This document shows positions 52,564 through 62,420 of a DNA stretch of 64,000 nt, in pieces. The position numbers and the translations under genes were made by a program. Position 1 is the stretch's first letter. Each line of letters opens with the position of its first letter. A model generated the notes under the pieces. It was not told the origin of the DNA and did not search any database. It saw nothing but the letters and a program-made list of their open reading frames with translations. Location of the stretch: positions 35,982-99,981 of the forward strand of contig NZ_CP007287.1 in NCBI RefSeq assembly GCF_000737865.1, read 5' to 3'. Source of the stretch: Bifidobacterium coryneforme. Its GTDB lineage: Bacteria; Actinomycetota; Actinomycetes; Actinomycetales; Bifidobacteriaceae.

Positions 52564-55086
52564 ATGGTCGAAGAGGAGAACCCTGGTTTACGGGATTCCG
52601 GTCCCGTCTCGGCAATAGAGGACTTCCCGCGTATGAAGGCCCGGACACTGCGGTTCACCCTTGGTGCGCCCCGGTCGGCCAGGGCCGTTGGAGATGGCTC
52701 CCGCGCCCTCTTCCTGCGCTCCGACGGGGCGGAGGACCTGGTGACCTCCTTATGGCTCTCCTCCTTCGACAAGGATGGTGGTCACCACGAGATTCTCCTG
52801 GCCGACCCCCGTAACCTCCTTGCTGATGCCGATGTGGAGGATGTGCCTGCGGAGGAACGGGCCAGACGTGAGCGCTCGCGTGAAGGCGGGGAGGGAATCG
52901 TCTCCTACAGCGTTGACCGGTCCGGTGACCGGGTGGTTTTCACCCTGGGCGGGCAGCTCTGGCTGGTTCGGATTGCCCAGGACGGTCTGAGTGCCTCGAC
53001 CAGGACCCTGGGGCGGATGGAGGCCGATGGGTCCCGGCACTATGCTGATCAGGCCATTCTCAACCCGACCATCTCGCCCGACGGGTCCAAGGTGGCCTAT
53101 TCCACCGGCTCCTCCATGATGATGGTCCTGATTGGTCAGGAGACTGGACTTGACCAGGAGTTCCCCGTACTGACCCTGGGTGCCGATGCCGGCGATGAGA
53201 TGACCCTGGGGTTGGCGGAGTTCGTGGCCGGCGAGGAAATGGACCGGTATCAGGGATTCTGGTGGTCTCCCGATTCCGATGCCCTCCTGGTGGAGCATAC
53301 TGATGATTCGAATGAGCCGATCTGGTATGTCAGCGATCCCGCAAATCCCCAGGAAGCCCCTAAAGCCAGGCGCTACCCCCAGGCTCTGACGGAAAATGCC
53401 CGGGTGGGGCTGGCCTTGGTGAGTCTGAACCAGGAAGGGCGCCCCGTCCGGGTAGGTGAGGTGGACTGGGATCACCAGGCCTTCGAATACCTGGCCGTGG
53501 TCCGCTGGCAGGATGGGCATCAACCCCTTCTGCTTGTTCAGAACCGCAGACAGACCGAAGACAGGATTCTGGGTATTGAGATTCCGGCCCGCGAGAATGG
53601 AACCGATGGGGCCTCTCAGGATCTGGTAGAGGTCTCGGATGGCGGCGTCCCCCGTCTCTCCCCCGAAGGGGTATCCCGTGTGCCGACCCGTGAACTGGGG
53701 GCACACAGCAACAATCAGTGGTTGGACATTGTGGAAGGACTGCCGGCCTACCGCCCCGACGGCGGGCTGGTGGATGCCCTGATCGATACCCAGTGCGATA
53801 CCACCCGCCTGCAGGTGAACGGAAAGGCCTTCTCTCCGGCTGGATGTCAGATCAGGCGGGTCATATCGGTCGGGCCGGATAACGTGCTGGCCATTGTCTC
53901 CACCGATCCCCGCAGCTTCGACCTGATGGGTCTGGGCTATGACGGCAGCGTCCATGTGCTCAACCGGCTGCCGGGCCTCTGGACGGCCTCCCGGGCCGGA
54001 CGGGGTGTCGTGGTCGAGTGCCATACCATGGCCTCGTCCCATGGTCAGATCAAGCACTGCTACCTGGGCGAGGACGATTGTCTGGACCGGCTGGGAGTGG
54101 ATGGACTTGGACTGATCACCGATGACCGGAGGAAGGCCTCCGACGGTCCCGCCTCCACGGTTGAGGCCATGACGGGCGGAACCCCCGGGGGGATTCCCGG
54201 GGCCGACACCCAGGCCGCTGCGGTCGGGCGTGATCAGGTCGACCCCGGCCATCTGAACAGTCTGGGAGCAAGGAGTGCCGTTCTGGCGGACCACAGCAGC
54301 CAGCCCGGTTTCACCCCCGATGTCGACTTCGTCCGGATGGGTGCCCATGGGCTCTTCGGGGCCATCGTCCATCCTTCGCCCGCCAGCCCCTATGCCGGGG
54401 CGGAGCACCTGCCTGTACTCCTGAAACCGTACGGGGGGCCGGGAGCACAGCAGGTTCTCTTCAATCAGGCCTATTACTGGGAGTCCCAGTGGTGGGCCGA
54501 CCAGGGCTTCCTGGTCCTGACCGCCGACGGACGCGGTACTCCGGGTCGCGGCCCCGCCTGGGACAGGGCGATATTCGAAGACATGGCCCAGGTGACCCTG
54601 GATGACCAGCTGGAGGCCCTCCAGGCCCTGCCTGATTTCGCCCCAGAAGCAGATTTGGACCACGTAGCCATGATTGGGTGGTCCTACGGCGGCTTCCTTT
54701 CGGCCCTGTCCGTCCTCAGGGCTCCCGACCAGGTTCACGCGGCCTGTGCAGGCGCTCCTCCCACCGACTGGACCCTTTACGACACCCACTACACCGAGCG
54801 CTATCTGGGTCTGGATCCCGAGGTGTACCGGCGCAACAGCATCATCGATGACGCACCACTCCTGCGTAGGCCCCTGATGCTGATTCATGGGTTCGCCGAC
54901 GACAACGTGTCCGTGGCGAACACCCTGCGCCTGTCCGGGGCCCTGATGGCGTCCGGTAGGGAACATACGGTCCTTCCCCTGTCCGGAATCACCCATATGA
55001 CCAATGATGAGACCGTGGCCAGGAACCTGCTGGTCCTCCAGAGGGACTTCCTCTACAAGGCCCTGGCGTTAGATTCGAGACCATGA
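52564..55086 (+). CDS. S9-family serine peptidase (prolyl oligopeptidase / DPP IV-like)
   Basis: About 840 residues. The N-terminal part (about 30-560) is a beta-propeller with a DPP IV-type region (Y-S-T-G near 180, EFVAGEEMDRYQGFWWSPD near 220). The C-terminal alpha/beta-hydrolase (about 590-835) has the catalytic Ser in G-W-S-Y-G-G-F, Asp in H-G-F-A-D-D-N and His in G-I-T-H-M. No signal peptide is seen, so it is probably cytosolic and digests imported proline-containing peptides. Start ATG 52564 has AGGAG about 9 bases upstream. The end overlaps the ClC gene by 4 bases. Confidence 0.92.
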   Translation: MVEEENPGLRDSGPVSAIEDFPRMKARTLRFTLGAPRSARAVGDGSRALFLRSDGAEDLVTSLWLSSFDKDGGHHEILLADPRNLLADADVEDVPAEERARRERSREGGEGIVSYSVDRSGDRVVFTLGGQLWLVRIAQDGLSASTRTLGRMEADGSRHYADQAILNPTISPDGSKVAYSTGSSMMMVLIGQETGLDQEFPVLTLGADAGDEMTLGLAEFVAGEEMDRYQGFWWSPDSDALLVEHTDDSNEPIWYVSDPANPQEAPKARRYPQALTENARVGLALVSLNQEGRPVRVGEVDWDHQAFEYLAVVRWQDGHQPLLLVQNRRQTEDRILGIEIPARENGTDGASQDLVEVSDGGVPRLSPEGVSRVPTRELGAHSNNQWLDIVEGLPAYRPDGGLVDALIDTQCDTTRLQVNGKAFSPAGCQIRRVISVGPDNVLAIVSTDPRSFDLMGLGYDGSVHVLNRLPGLWTASRAGRGVVVECHTMASSHGQIKHCYLGEDDCLDRLGVDGLGLITDDRRKASDGPASTVEAMTGGTPGGIPGADTQAAAVGRDQVDPGHLNSLGARSAVLADHSSQPGFTPDVDFVRMGAHGLFGAIVHPSPASPYAGAEHLPVLLKPYGGPGAQQVLFNQAYYWESQWWADQGFLVLTADGRGTPGRGPAWDRAIFEDMAQVTLDDQLEALQALPDFAPEADLDHVAMIGWSYGGFLSALSVLRAPDQVHAACAGAPPTDWTLYDTHYTERYLGLDPEVYRRNSIIDDAPLLRRPLMLIHGFADDNVSVANTLRLSGALMASGREHTVLPLSGITHMTNDETVARNLLVLQRDFLYKALALDSRP

Positions 55087-56417
55087 CCCAAGCGATGCAG
55101 GGACGGGAAGAGTTCGGTGCGGACCGCCGGGGAGGCATTGACCCCCCGCAGGTCGGTCGTTCCCTGCCCAGGTTCTGGGGTCTTGCCTTATCGGTCCTGG
55201 TTCTGGGGTCTTTGGTGGGCCTGTCTTCGGGCCTACTGGCCCTCTTTTTCGAGTGGATACAACGTACCGTCCTTGGCTTCGTCGAATCCCCGGGGGTCTC
55301 CACCCCCTCGCAGGTGCCCACTCTACGGCGGGTTGCATCAGTCCTTATCGGAGGCCTGGTTGCCTCTCTTATCTGGTGGTTCTTGCGTAACCGGACCCGT
55401 AAGGTGCCCTCGGTCGGTCAGGCGGTCAAGGGTGCCGATATGCCCGTCTGGCAGACGGTTCTGCATGTGCTGACCCAGATTTTCCTGGTGGCCACGGGGG
55501 GTTCCATCGGTCGTGAGGTGGCTCCTCGTGAGGCCGGAGCCATGCTGGGTGGTATCTGGTGGAGGGCGGCATCCCGCTTGGGACTGCGTAAGGATGACAG
55601 GTCCCTATTGGTGGCGGCCGCGGCAGGTGCTGGATTCGCGGGAATCTATATAGCCCCCCTGACCGGCACCTTTTTCGGTATAGAAGTCCTCCTGACCGGG
55701 GTTGATATGACCGCCGTCATGGTCACCCTGTCCATGTCGTGCCTGGCCACCCTGGTCGGGGGTTCCATCAAGGGGTTCGACTCCTACTACCTGGTGGGGC
55801 ATGACTCATTTTCCCCCTGGTTCATGGCTTTTGTGCTCTTGGCCGGTCCGGTCATGGGTCTGGCTGGTGCCGGTTTCCGTTGGCTGACCACGTGGGCTCA
55901 GAACCACCGCACCACGGGGCCTGCCATCATCTGGCAACTGACCGGGGTGGCCCTCCTGACCGGATTGGTGTCCATCTGGATGCCCGAGGTCATGGGCAAC
56001 GGTCGGGCCCTGGCCCAGGTGGGCATGAGTCAGCACGCCGTTTCGGGAGACTCTCTGGTAGCTCTCCTGATTCCGGTATGCGCTTTGCTGATTATGGCTC
56101 TGGCCAAGGCTGTTCTGACCACTGCCACCATCAGGGCCGGTGCTTCGGGTGGCACCCTGACCCCCTCCATCGCTCTGGGATCCAGCCTGGGTGCAGCCAT
56201 GGGACTGGTCGTGTCCTGGTGGTTCCCGGGTCTGCCCCTCTGGCAGTGCGCCGTACTTGGTGCCGCTGCTCTGCTGGCGGCCTCTCAATCGGCTCCCTTG
56301 ATGGCTATGTCCATGCTGATGGAGGTCTGCCACCTCCCGGTCGGAGGTTTTATGCCACTGGGGTTTGCCGTGGCCCTGTCAGTGGCTGTATCCCGCCTTC
56401 TTCGTAAGGGTGCGTAG
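55083..56417 (+). CDS. ClC-family chloride channel or proton antiporter
   Basis: 444 residues with about ten membrane helices. ClC hallmarks are present in modified form: G-G-S-I-G-R-E-V-A-P-R-E (GREGP-type region, helix F), I-Y-I-A-P-L-T-G (helix H) and G-A-S-G-G-T-L-T-P-S (GxFTP region, helix N). The usual G-S-G-I-P motif is not clear. The atypical GREVAPRE is shared with a subgroup of actinobacterial ClC proteins, as I recall. Coupled to the upstream peptidase by the ATGA overlap, perhaps only for expression. Confidence 0.87.
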   Translation: MTQAMQGREEFGADRRGGIDPPQVGRSLPRFWGLALSVLVLGSLVGLSSGLLALFFEWIQRTVLGFVESPGVSTPSQVPTLRRVASVLIGGLVASLIWWFLRNRTRKVPSVGQAVKGADMPVWQTVLHVLTQIFLVATGGSIGREVAPREAGAMLGGIWWRAASRLGLRKDDRSLLVAAAAGAGFAGIYIAPLTGTFFGIEVLLTGVDMTAVMVTLSMSCLATLVGGSIKGFDSYYLVGHDSFSPWFMAFVLLAGPVMGLAGAGFRWLTTWAQNHRTTGPAIIWQLTGVALLTGLVSIWMPEVMGNGRALAQVGMSQHAVSGDSLVALLIPVCALLIMALAKAVLTTATIRAGASGGTLTPSIALGSSLGAAMGLVVSWWFPGLPLWQCAVLGAAALLAASQSAPLMAMSMLMEVCHLPVGGFMPLGFAVALSVAVSRLLRKGA

Positions 56418-56465
56418 GCGCGAACCGAGTCAGACGGTTCAGCCTGCCCATCTGTACCGCAGCCC

Positions 56466-57056
56466 TTACGGAATCCAGCGGAAAGCCTGTACAATCAGGG
56501 CCACTTGTTCGGCCCCTGGTAGCTGCTCGGCACCTCTCTTCGCCCACTTCCTTGCGACGGCATCAAGCTCGGAATTCATCTGTTTCATCTGATCGGGTGT
56601 CAGCATCAATACGGAATCACTGCTTACGCCTGCGCTGGCCCACTCCTTTGGAAGATCAGGCAATGCGTCTAGATAGCGTTCGTAGGTTTGCTCATATGCC
56701 AGTGCTGCCGAGCGCCTAAAGAGATCTGTTGCTTCTTCCTCGGTGGCATCATCCCTGTCTGAGGACTCTACAAGTGTTGCAGTCTGGCTTGCCTTCCACC
56801 AGCTTTGCCTCTTATCTTGCTCGGCGTTCCGTACCTTTTCTGCGAGTCCAACTTTTGCCAGCCGAGAGAGATGGTAGCTTATTGCGCCTGGCGCCTCCCC
56901 AAGGAAGCTGCTTATAGATCCGACGTTCTGCGTTCCCTTGACTCGCAAGACTCCAAGAATCCTCATCCTGATGGGGTTGGCTAGGACTTTAAGTGTTTCG
57001 CTGTTTGAAGCTCTTGGGATTTCAGACTTTTCATCTGCGGATGCTTCTTGAGTCAT
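56466..57056 (-). CDS. ArsR-type winged-helix transcriptional regulator
   Basis: About 196 residues. A winged helix-turn-helix (about 20-95) has L-A-N-P-I-R-M-R-I-L and the recognition region A-P-G-A-I-S-Y-H-L-S, as in ArsR/HTH_20 regulators. The helical C-terminal part (about 100-196) probably forms the dimer or ligand domain. The start is ATG at 57056 with GAGAGGAG eight bases upstream; the earlier open codons are ignored. It is divergent from an MFS exporter, with repeated GTACAAA sites between them, so autoregulation and control of the exporter are likely. GC content is lower than in neighbouring core genes. Confidence 0.88.
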   Translation of the reverse strand: MTQEASADEKSEIPRASNSETLKVLANPIRMRILGVLRVKGTQNVGSISSFLGEAPGAISYHLSRLAKVGLAEKVRNAEQDKRQSWWKASQTATLVESSDRDDATEEEATDLFRRSAALAYEQTYERYLDALPDLPKEWASAGVSSDSVLMLTPDQMKQMNSELDAVARKWAKRGAEQLPGAEQVALIVQAFRWIP

Positions 57057-57099
57057 AAGAAAAGCTCCTCTCTTTCCCTCGAGAACCATAGCAAGCAAG

Positions 57100-57131
57100 T
57101 TGTACAAATAAGTTATACAAATAGTTTGTAC
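57100..57131. promoter_or_regulatory. repeated operator between ArsR-type regulator and MFS exporter
   Basis: Two direct repeats, TTGTACAAATA (57100-57110) and TTATACAAATA (57113-57123), spaced 13 bases apart, are followed by an inverted copy of the core, TTTGTAC (57125-57131). The outer copies form an inverted repeat GTACAAA...TTTGTAC centred near 57116. This is a good candidate operator for the adjacent winged-helix regulator. The -35/-10 elements could not be placed with confidence. Confidence 0.6.
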
Positions 57132-57311
57132 GTGTTATTCTCATATCAATCCAATAAGGCGAGCAGCACACCATACGGAAAGAAGGAAGCCACGGAAAAG
57201 GTAATAAGACCCTTCCGCGAGAGGTATTGATGAGACTCCTTCCATACTGTTGATGGAACACCTGGCAGTGAGTGAGACCGGCTTCTCCCTAACCCCTGAA
57301 AGAGTGAACTG

Positions 57312-58559
57312 ATGGCCGAATCCACGCGCTCAGAGTCCTTCTGGAAAAATCCGGAGTACTTATCCTGGTTTACAGCGGACACCGCTTCCGCTGTCGGTCT
57401 CTCCATCAAAACCTTGTCTTTATCGTTGCTTGGTTATTCTGTATCCGGTTCGCTGGTGTCGGCAGGCTGGCTCGGAACACTTTCATTGGTGGCTCAGCAG
57501 GGCTTGAGCATATTCGGCGGTACATATATAGATCGCCACGATAGGAAAAGGCTGATTGCTTTCAACGCATTGGCCGGATTCGTCTTATGGGGAACCATTG
57601 CGATTCTGGGTTTGGTCAACCATCTCTCTTTTACGGTTCTGATTGTGCTATCAGTGACTGCATCGGCGATCAACGGGTTCTTGGGGGGTGCGACAGATGC
57701 CATGCTTCGGTCAATTATCGGTGTCCGCAATTACCCGAAGGCCAGAAGCATCAACGAAGGAAGAGACTCAACCGTCAATATGACCGGCAGCCCACTCAGT
57801 GGATTTCTCTATTCGCTGCATCCGATGCTCCCGTTTTTCACAGCATCGTTCATGTACGCCATCGCCGGAATTGCTGCTTTTGGATTAAAAACCGGCAATC
57901 AGCAGATCGAGAAGACTCAATCAGATAGGAAGTCCTACGGTCAAGACTTCTTGTCGGGCTGGAAGTGGTCGCTGAAGCGTAAGACCGTGGTGCTCTCCGT
58001 CAGCGCTGCCAGTCTTGCCAGCTTCGGCATCAATGGAATTCAATATGCCATCCAGCTCGATCTGACTGGAAAGAGAGTAAATTCCACCTACATCGGTCTC
58101 GTTGGCGCCGGAATTTGCCTTGGTATGATTGCCGGATCGCTCATTGCAAACAAAATCAGCAATACCGCACCTGTCGGCAAGAGTGTGTGTCTGGCTTTTG
58201 CCTGCATCAGTCTCTTTATGATTCCCATGGTCGTGTCGGGGAATCAACTTGTGATTATCACCTGCAACTCTCTGATTGGTATTCCCTTCCCAATCATTAA
58301 CTCTTTGCTTGTTGGCTTCATTTTTGCGAAAGCCCCAAACCAGATGCAAGGCAGAATTGGTGTTACTCTTACGGCTCCATCGCAAATGGCAGCGGCGTTC
58401 TGTAGTGCTATAGCGGGAACCCTGCTTACGGCCATCAGGTTCCGCGCAACAGTTATTGTATTTTCCTCCACATTCTTTTTGGGCACCTTGATGATTTTGA
58501 CATCACGCTCAATTCGGCAAATACCAAGTTCCGCGCAATGGGAAGAGGCTGTTTTGTAA
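57312..58559 (+). CDS. MFS-family transporter (drug-efflux-like)
   Basis: 415 residues with about twelve membrane helices in two halves and the loop motif G-G-T-Y-I-D-R-H-D-R-K-R (MFS motif A, about 68-79). A central loop with K-T-Q-S-D-R-K follows helix 6. The partner regulator on the other strand suggests an inducible exporter, perhaps for a drug or metabolite. Codons end more often in A/T than in flanking genes, which suggests horizontal gain together with the regulator. A weak GAAAGAG site precedes ATG 57312. Confidence 0.88.
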   Translation: MAESTRSESFWKNPEYLSWFTADTASAVGLSIKTLSLSLLGYSVSGSLVSAGWLGTLSLVAQQGLSIFGGTYIDRHDRKRLIAFNALAGFVLWGTIAILGLVNHLSFTVLIVLSVTASAINGFLGGATDAMLRSIIGVRNYPKARSINEGRDSTVNMTGSPLSGFLYSLHPMLPFFTASFMYAIAGIAAFGLKTGNQQIEKTQSDRKSYGQDFLSGWKWSLKRKTVVLSVSAASLASFGINGIQYAIQLDLTGKRVNSTYIGLVGAGICLGMIAGSLIANKISNTAPVGKSVCLAFACISLFMIPMVVSGNQLVIITCNSLIGIPFPIINSLLVGFIFAKAPNQMQGRIGVTLTAPSQMAAAFCSAIAGTLLTAIRFRATVIVFSSTFFLGTLMILTSRSIRQIPSSAQWEEAVL

Positions 58560-58568
58560 GCCGTCTTT

Positions 58569-58597
58569 GATGACAAGCGGACCCCTGGCTTGTCATC
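58569..58597 (+). terminator. terminator hairpin after the MFS gene
   Basis: A perfect 10-bp stem, GATGACAAGC (58569-58578) and GCTTGTCATC (58588-58597), with a 9-base loop begins 9 bases after the MFS stop codon. It is a plausible transcript end, though no T-tract follows. Confidence 0.65.
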
Positions 58598-58620
58598 CGT
58601 GGAAGTCGATTTTGCGATAG

Positions 58621-58652
58621 CAGGCAGCAAGTATCCGGTTGCTTGCTGCCTG
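58621..58652 (-). terminator. terminator hairpin after the MerR-type gene
   Basis: A perfect 11-bp stem, CAGGCAGCAAG (58621-58631) and CTTGCTGCCTG (58642-58652), with a 10-base loop lies 25 bases after the MerR-type gene stop (minus strand). Together with the hairpin at 58569-58597 it separates two convergent units. Confidence 0.65.
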
Positions 58653-58677
58653 ACGCTACATACGGTTTGCAGAAGGC

Positions 58678-59379
58678 TCAGGACAGCTCGGTCGTCCGGG
58701 GGAGATCCTTGGAAAGTTGCAGGTGGGCCAGGCGGCGCAGGCCAATCAGGATTGGTTCGGTCATGACCATGCCCAGGACCGAGACCGTGATGCTGTCCTC
58801 GCGCTTGGGCCAGGGCACAAGGGAGAAGTCGACCTTGGCAACCTCCCGTGCAAGGTCCGCAAAGCGTGCCAGTTCATCCCGGCCCCAGGGGATACCAGCC
58901 TTGCGGGCGGCATCGATGGCATCTTCAAGCTGTCGTACGTAGGGCAGGTCCGGCAGGTCCTCGAATCCCACCGTTTTTAGGTCCTCACGAATCTGTTTCA
59001 GACGCTCGTCCCTGTCCGCTTCGGTTTCCTTATCAATCTGGTTTTCCCCGAATTCGTCCTTATCCCTGTCGTCCTTTTCCGAGTACCTCTTGGCCCTGCT
59101 GTCATAGGAGGGGAGGGCAACGGCGGCCCTGGTCAGGACGTCGCCCAGGCTCATATCGGGATCATCCACGGCGGAGAGGATGGTTTTGACCTGGTTGACC
59201 GACAACCCGACGACGTGGATCAGTGTGTCGATCAGGTCCAGTCGTTTCAGGTGGGATCCGTCATACTCGCTGAGCCGGGCCCTCACCTTGGTCCCCGGCT
59301 GCATCATCCCCTCACGAAGGTAATACTTGATTGTGGCTGCCGAAATCCTACTGCGGCGTGAGAGCTCAGCCAGCTTCAT
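58678..59379 (-). CDS. MerR-family transcriptional regulator
   Basis: About 233 residues. The N-terminal winged helix (about 1-70: MKLAELSRRSRISAATIKYYLREG...) is clear MerR type. The middle and C-terminal part is helical and charged (about 90-140 very rich in Asp/Glu/Lys/Arg), with no cysteine metal site visible, so a metal sensor is unlikely. Start ATG 59379 with GAAGGAG five bases before it. Divergent from the two YhgE/Pip genes, 306 bases apart, which may be its targets (inference). Confidence 0.87.
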   Translation of the reverse strand: MKLAELSRRSRISAATIKYYLREGMMQPGTKVRARLSEYDGSHLKRLDLIDTLIHVVGLSVNQVKTILSAVDDPDMSLGDVLTRAAVALPSYDSRAKRYSEKDDRDKDEFGENQIDKETEADRDERLKQIREDLKTVGFEDLPDLPYVRQLEDAIDAARKAGIPWGRDELARFADLAREVAKVDFSLVPWPKREDSITVSVLGMVMTEPILIGLRRLAHLQLSKDLPRTTELS

Positions 59380-59684
59380 ACACACTCCTTCAAGAACTTG
59401 TCATCCCCCATGACGGCGTGGTCAAACGGTAAAAACGCTGTGAATGCATAAGATGAAGTCACTATTGTTGCATGTTTCGTGCCGCCTTGCCATCCTAGTG
59501 TCGAATAGGCATGGATATGTAAACGAGGCGGCGGGGCCCGTTTGAGGATTCACGAAGAGCTGACCCGGACAAGCATCAAGGCAGGGTGGCTATACTCGGG
59601 CGGGGCGAGACCGCTGGCGGACCTGGCGGCAGGAAACACCCTGTCGGGAACCGGATCGGACTATTGAGAAGGAGGTGCCTGGCG
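59380..59684 (+). promoter_or_regulatory. divergent region between MerR-type gene and YhgE operon
   Basis: About 300 bases. TATACT at 59591-59596 is a good -10 candidate for the rightward operon, leaving a leader of about 85 bases to the GTG start; the -35 region is poor. The left half is AT-richer and may hold the promoter for the MerR-type gene. I could not see a MerR-type palindrome with certainty. Confidence 0.35.
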
Positions 59685-62420
59685 GTGAGGACCATACTGG
59701 CCATCTTCAGGCGAGACCTCTGGAGGATACTGCGCAATCCCGTGGCCCTGGTGGTCACCATAGGCGTGGCCATCCTCCCATCGCTGTATGCCTGGTTCAA
59801 CATCATGGCCCTGTGGGACCCGTACAGCAATACCAAGGAGCTCCCCGTGGCAGTGGTCAGCATGGATCGGGGTGCCCAGTCGGCCCAGACGGGCAAGCTC
59901 AACGCGGGGCGGTCGGTCATCGAGGAGCTGAGGGACAACAAGAGCCTCGGCTGGAAGTTCATGGACGACGACAAGGCGGCCATCGACGAGGTGAACTCAG
60001 GTCGCTGCTACGCGGCCATCATCATTCCCGAACGGTTCAGCTCGGACCTGGTCGGTGTGGTCGAGGGGACCGGAAGCAGACCCGCCCTGGATTATTACGT
60101 CAACGAGAAGAAGAACGCCATCGCCCCCAAGGTGACCGATACGGGGGCCTCCACAATCGACCAGGAAATCAATACGGTCTTCATCTCGGCGGTCAGTGAC
60201 GCCCTGGCCGGGAAGGTGCTGGAGACGGCCGGCGATGCCCAAGGGGCGGCCGAGCAGACCAGGAGCCAGGTGGTGGGTGATCTGGGGCGGACCATCGACC
60301 AGATCGATCAGATGGCGGCGCAGCTGGATCGGATCGACTCCACCATGGGCCAGGCTCGGCAGACAGTGGCGGATTCCAAGCAGAACATCAAGGATCTGCA
60401 GGCCCAGATAGCCTCAACCCAGACCACCCTGAGCAAGGCCCAGGGCACCATGACCCAGGTTCGGGATGACAGTCTGGGATTTTCCACCGCTCTGAACCAG
60501 GCTCTGGCCAACGGCACGACAGACCTGTCGAACGGGATTGCGGATGTGAACACGGTGGCCGGCGGCATCACCGCTGACCTGAACACCACCCAGGACAAGG
60601 TTGATCGTGTCAACTCGAGTCTTGGGCAGCTGGTCGATGCCAACGGGAGGGCAGTGGATGGACTTCAGTCCGGTCTGGACCATTCCGGACTGCGACCGGG
60701 AGATCCTGTGTATGACACCATCCAGGGGCAGATCACCAGTCTGAAGACCACCAACCAACAGCAGAAATCCTCTTTGGACAGTTTCAGGAAGAACTCGTCG
60801 GCCGCCCTGAAATCGGGCAAGCAGGCCACGTCGGACCTGAGCTCGGCCATGACTGGTACCGGCAATACGGGCATCGCGGCGCTGTCAACGGCCAGCCGTG
60901 GACTGACCGGAACCACCATGCCCAATCTCCTTACGGGGTTGGATAATCTCAACGCCTCCAACGGCTCCCTCCAGGGTGCCCTGACCAGCCTGTCGACCAC
61001 AGCCGCTCAAACATCGACCCTCCTTGACCAGCTGGATTCGACCATCGGCCAGGCCCAGACCACCCTGGCAACCACCAAGACCTCACTGGCCTCGGTCAGG
61101 TCGGATCTGGATGTGGTTCGTACCGATGTGGCTGCCCTGGGGTCCTCAGCCGCCTGGAACCGGATATCCCAGACCCTTGGTCTGAACCCCGAGTCGTTCG
61201 GCAAGGCCATGGCGACCCCTGTGGAACTGGAAACCCATACGGTCTACCCAGTCAGCAACTACGGGTCCTCGGTGGCACCCTTCTATACCAATCTGGCCCT
61301 TTGGGTGGGTGGTTTCATTCTGATCGCCATCTATAAGCTGGAGGTCGACAAGGAGGGTATCGGCAAGTGCAACGCCACCCAGGCCTACCTGGGTCGCTGG
61401 CTCCTCCTCGTTTTCGTTGGCTTCTTCCAGGCCCTGATTGCTACGGTGGGCGACCTGATGTTGGGCGTCCAGTGCCAGCAGCCCCTCCTTTTCGTTCTTG
61501 CCGGGGTGTTCTCCTCCTTCGTCTACATCAATATCATCTACGCCCTGGCCGCCTCGTTCCGTCACATCGGCAAGGCCCTGGCCGTGGTCCTGGTCATCCT
61601 GCAGATTCCGGGTTCCTCGGGTATGTATCCGATTGAAATGATGCCCGACTTCTTCCGGAACCTGAATCCCTGGCTCCCCTTCACCTACGGAATCAATGCC
61701 ATGAGGGAGACCATCGGCGGCATGTACGGGTCCCATTACTGGGTGGATATGCTCCACGTCTTCTGGTACCTGCCGGTTGCCCTCCTGATTGGTCTGGTGG
61801 TGCGGCGGTACCTCCTCAACCTGAATGCCCTCTTCGACCGGCGTCTGGGCGCCACCGACCTGATGCTGACCGAGCAGAACCACTCGGCCGATCGGAGACT
61901 GAACCTCGGCAACCTGGCCCGGGCCTTCATGGGCGGCGGTGAGGAAGGCTACCATGCGATTCTGCGGCAGCGGGCCCATCGCTTCCTGTCAATCTATCCG
62001 TCCCTGATCAGGGCGGGCCTGGCCCTGGTTCTCCTGCCTGTTCTCTTCCTCATCCTCCTTTTCAGCACCGAGGCCAAGATTGTCATGCTGATCGCCTGCA
62101 TCGCCTCCATCGTGCTGATCGATACCTATCTGATTGTTGTCGAGTACATCTGTGACAGCTATGTTCAGCAGCTTGGTATGACCGAGAGGTCCGGTGACGA
62201 CTTCCGTTCCCTGATTCTGCCCGCGGCCCGTGGGCGCCGAGCAGGAGACACCGCCACGACCAGGCTGACTGCTGCCGCCCACGAATCCATCCGGAGACGT
62301 GACGGGGTCGGAACGGACCAGGGAAAGGGCGGCGCCTCCGAGGGCGCACCCGGGAGCACGGGCGGTTCGGGCCCGGACCACAGGGGCTTTGAGGAATCCG
62401 AAGGTGGTGAGAACCGATGA
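59685..62420 (+). CDS. YhgE/Pip-family membrane protein 1
   Basis: About 911 residues. An N-terminal membrane helix (about 15-35) is followed by the conserved W-D-P-Y-x-N-T motif and an external domain (about 40-190). A long Gln/Ser/Thr/Asp-rich coiled-coil region comes next (about 195-520), then a C-terminal ABC-2-type block of five to six membrane helices (about 535-720), a loop, and two more helices (about 775-825) with a Gly/Arg-rich tail. Relatives include phage-infection protein Pip of Lactococcus and components of type VII (ESX-like) secretion. The start is GTG at 59685 with GGAGGTG nearby. The end overlaps the next gene by 4 bases. Confidence 0.88.
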   Translation: MRTILAIFRRDLWRILRNPVALVVTIGVAILPSLYAWFNIMALWDPYSNTKELPVAVVSMDRGAQSAQTGKLNAGRSVIEELRDNKSLGWKFMDDDKAAIDEVNSGRCYAAIIIPERFSSDLVGVVEGTGSRPALDYYVNEKKNAIAPKVTDTGASTIDQEINTVFISAVSDALAGKVLETAGDAQGAAEQTRSQVVGDLGRTIDQIDQMAAQLDRIDSTMGQARQTVADSKQNIKDLQAQIASTQTTLSKAQGTMTQVRDDSLGFSTALNQALANGTTDLSNGIADVNTVAGGITADLNTTQDKVDRVNSSLGQLVDANGRAVDGLQSGLDHSGLRPGDPVYDTIQGQITSLKTTNQQQKSSLDSFRKNSSAALKSGKQATSDLSSAMTGTGNTGIAALSTASRGLTGTTMPNLLTGLDNLNASNGSLQGALTSLSTTAAQTSTLLDQLDSTIGQAQTTLATTKTSLASVRSDLDVVRTDVAALGSSAAWNRISQTLGLNPESFGKAMATPVELETHTVYPVSNYGSSVAPFYTNLALWVGGFILIAIYKLEVDKEGIGKCNATQAYLGRWLLLVFVGFFQALIATVGDLMLGVQCQQPLLFVLAGVFSSFVYINIIYALAASFRHIGKALAVVLVILQIPGSSGMYPIEMMPDFFRNLNPWLPFTYGINAMRETIGGMYGSHYWVDMLHVFWYLPVALLIGLVVRRYLLNLNALFDRRLGATDLMLTEQNHSADRRLNLGNLARAFMGGGEEGYHAILRQRAHRFLSIYPSLIRAGLALVLLPVLFLILLFSTEAKIVMLIACIASIVLIDTYLIVVEYICDSYVQQLGMTERSGDDFRSLILPAARGRRAGDTATTRLTAAAHESIRRRDGVGTDQGKGGASEGAPGSTGGSGPDHRGFEESEGGENR

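Noticed and set aside
52750-54996. 748-codon minus-strand open frame
   Set aside because: It is antisense to the S9 peptidase with full catalytic triad; no protein family is visible in the minus-strand product.
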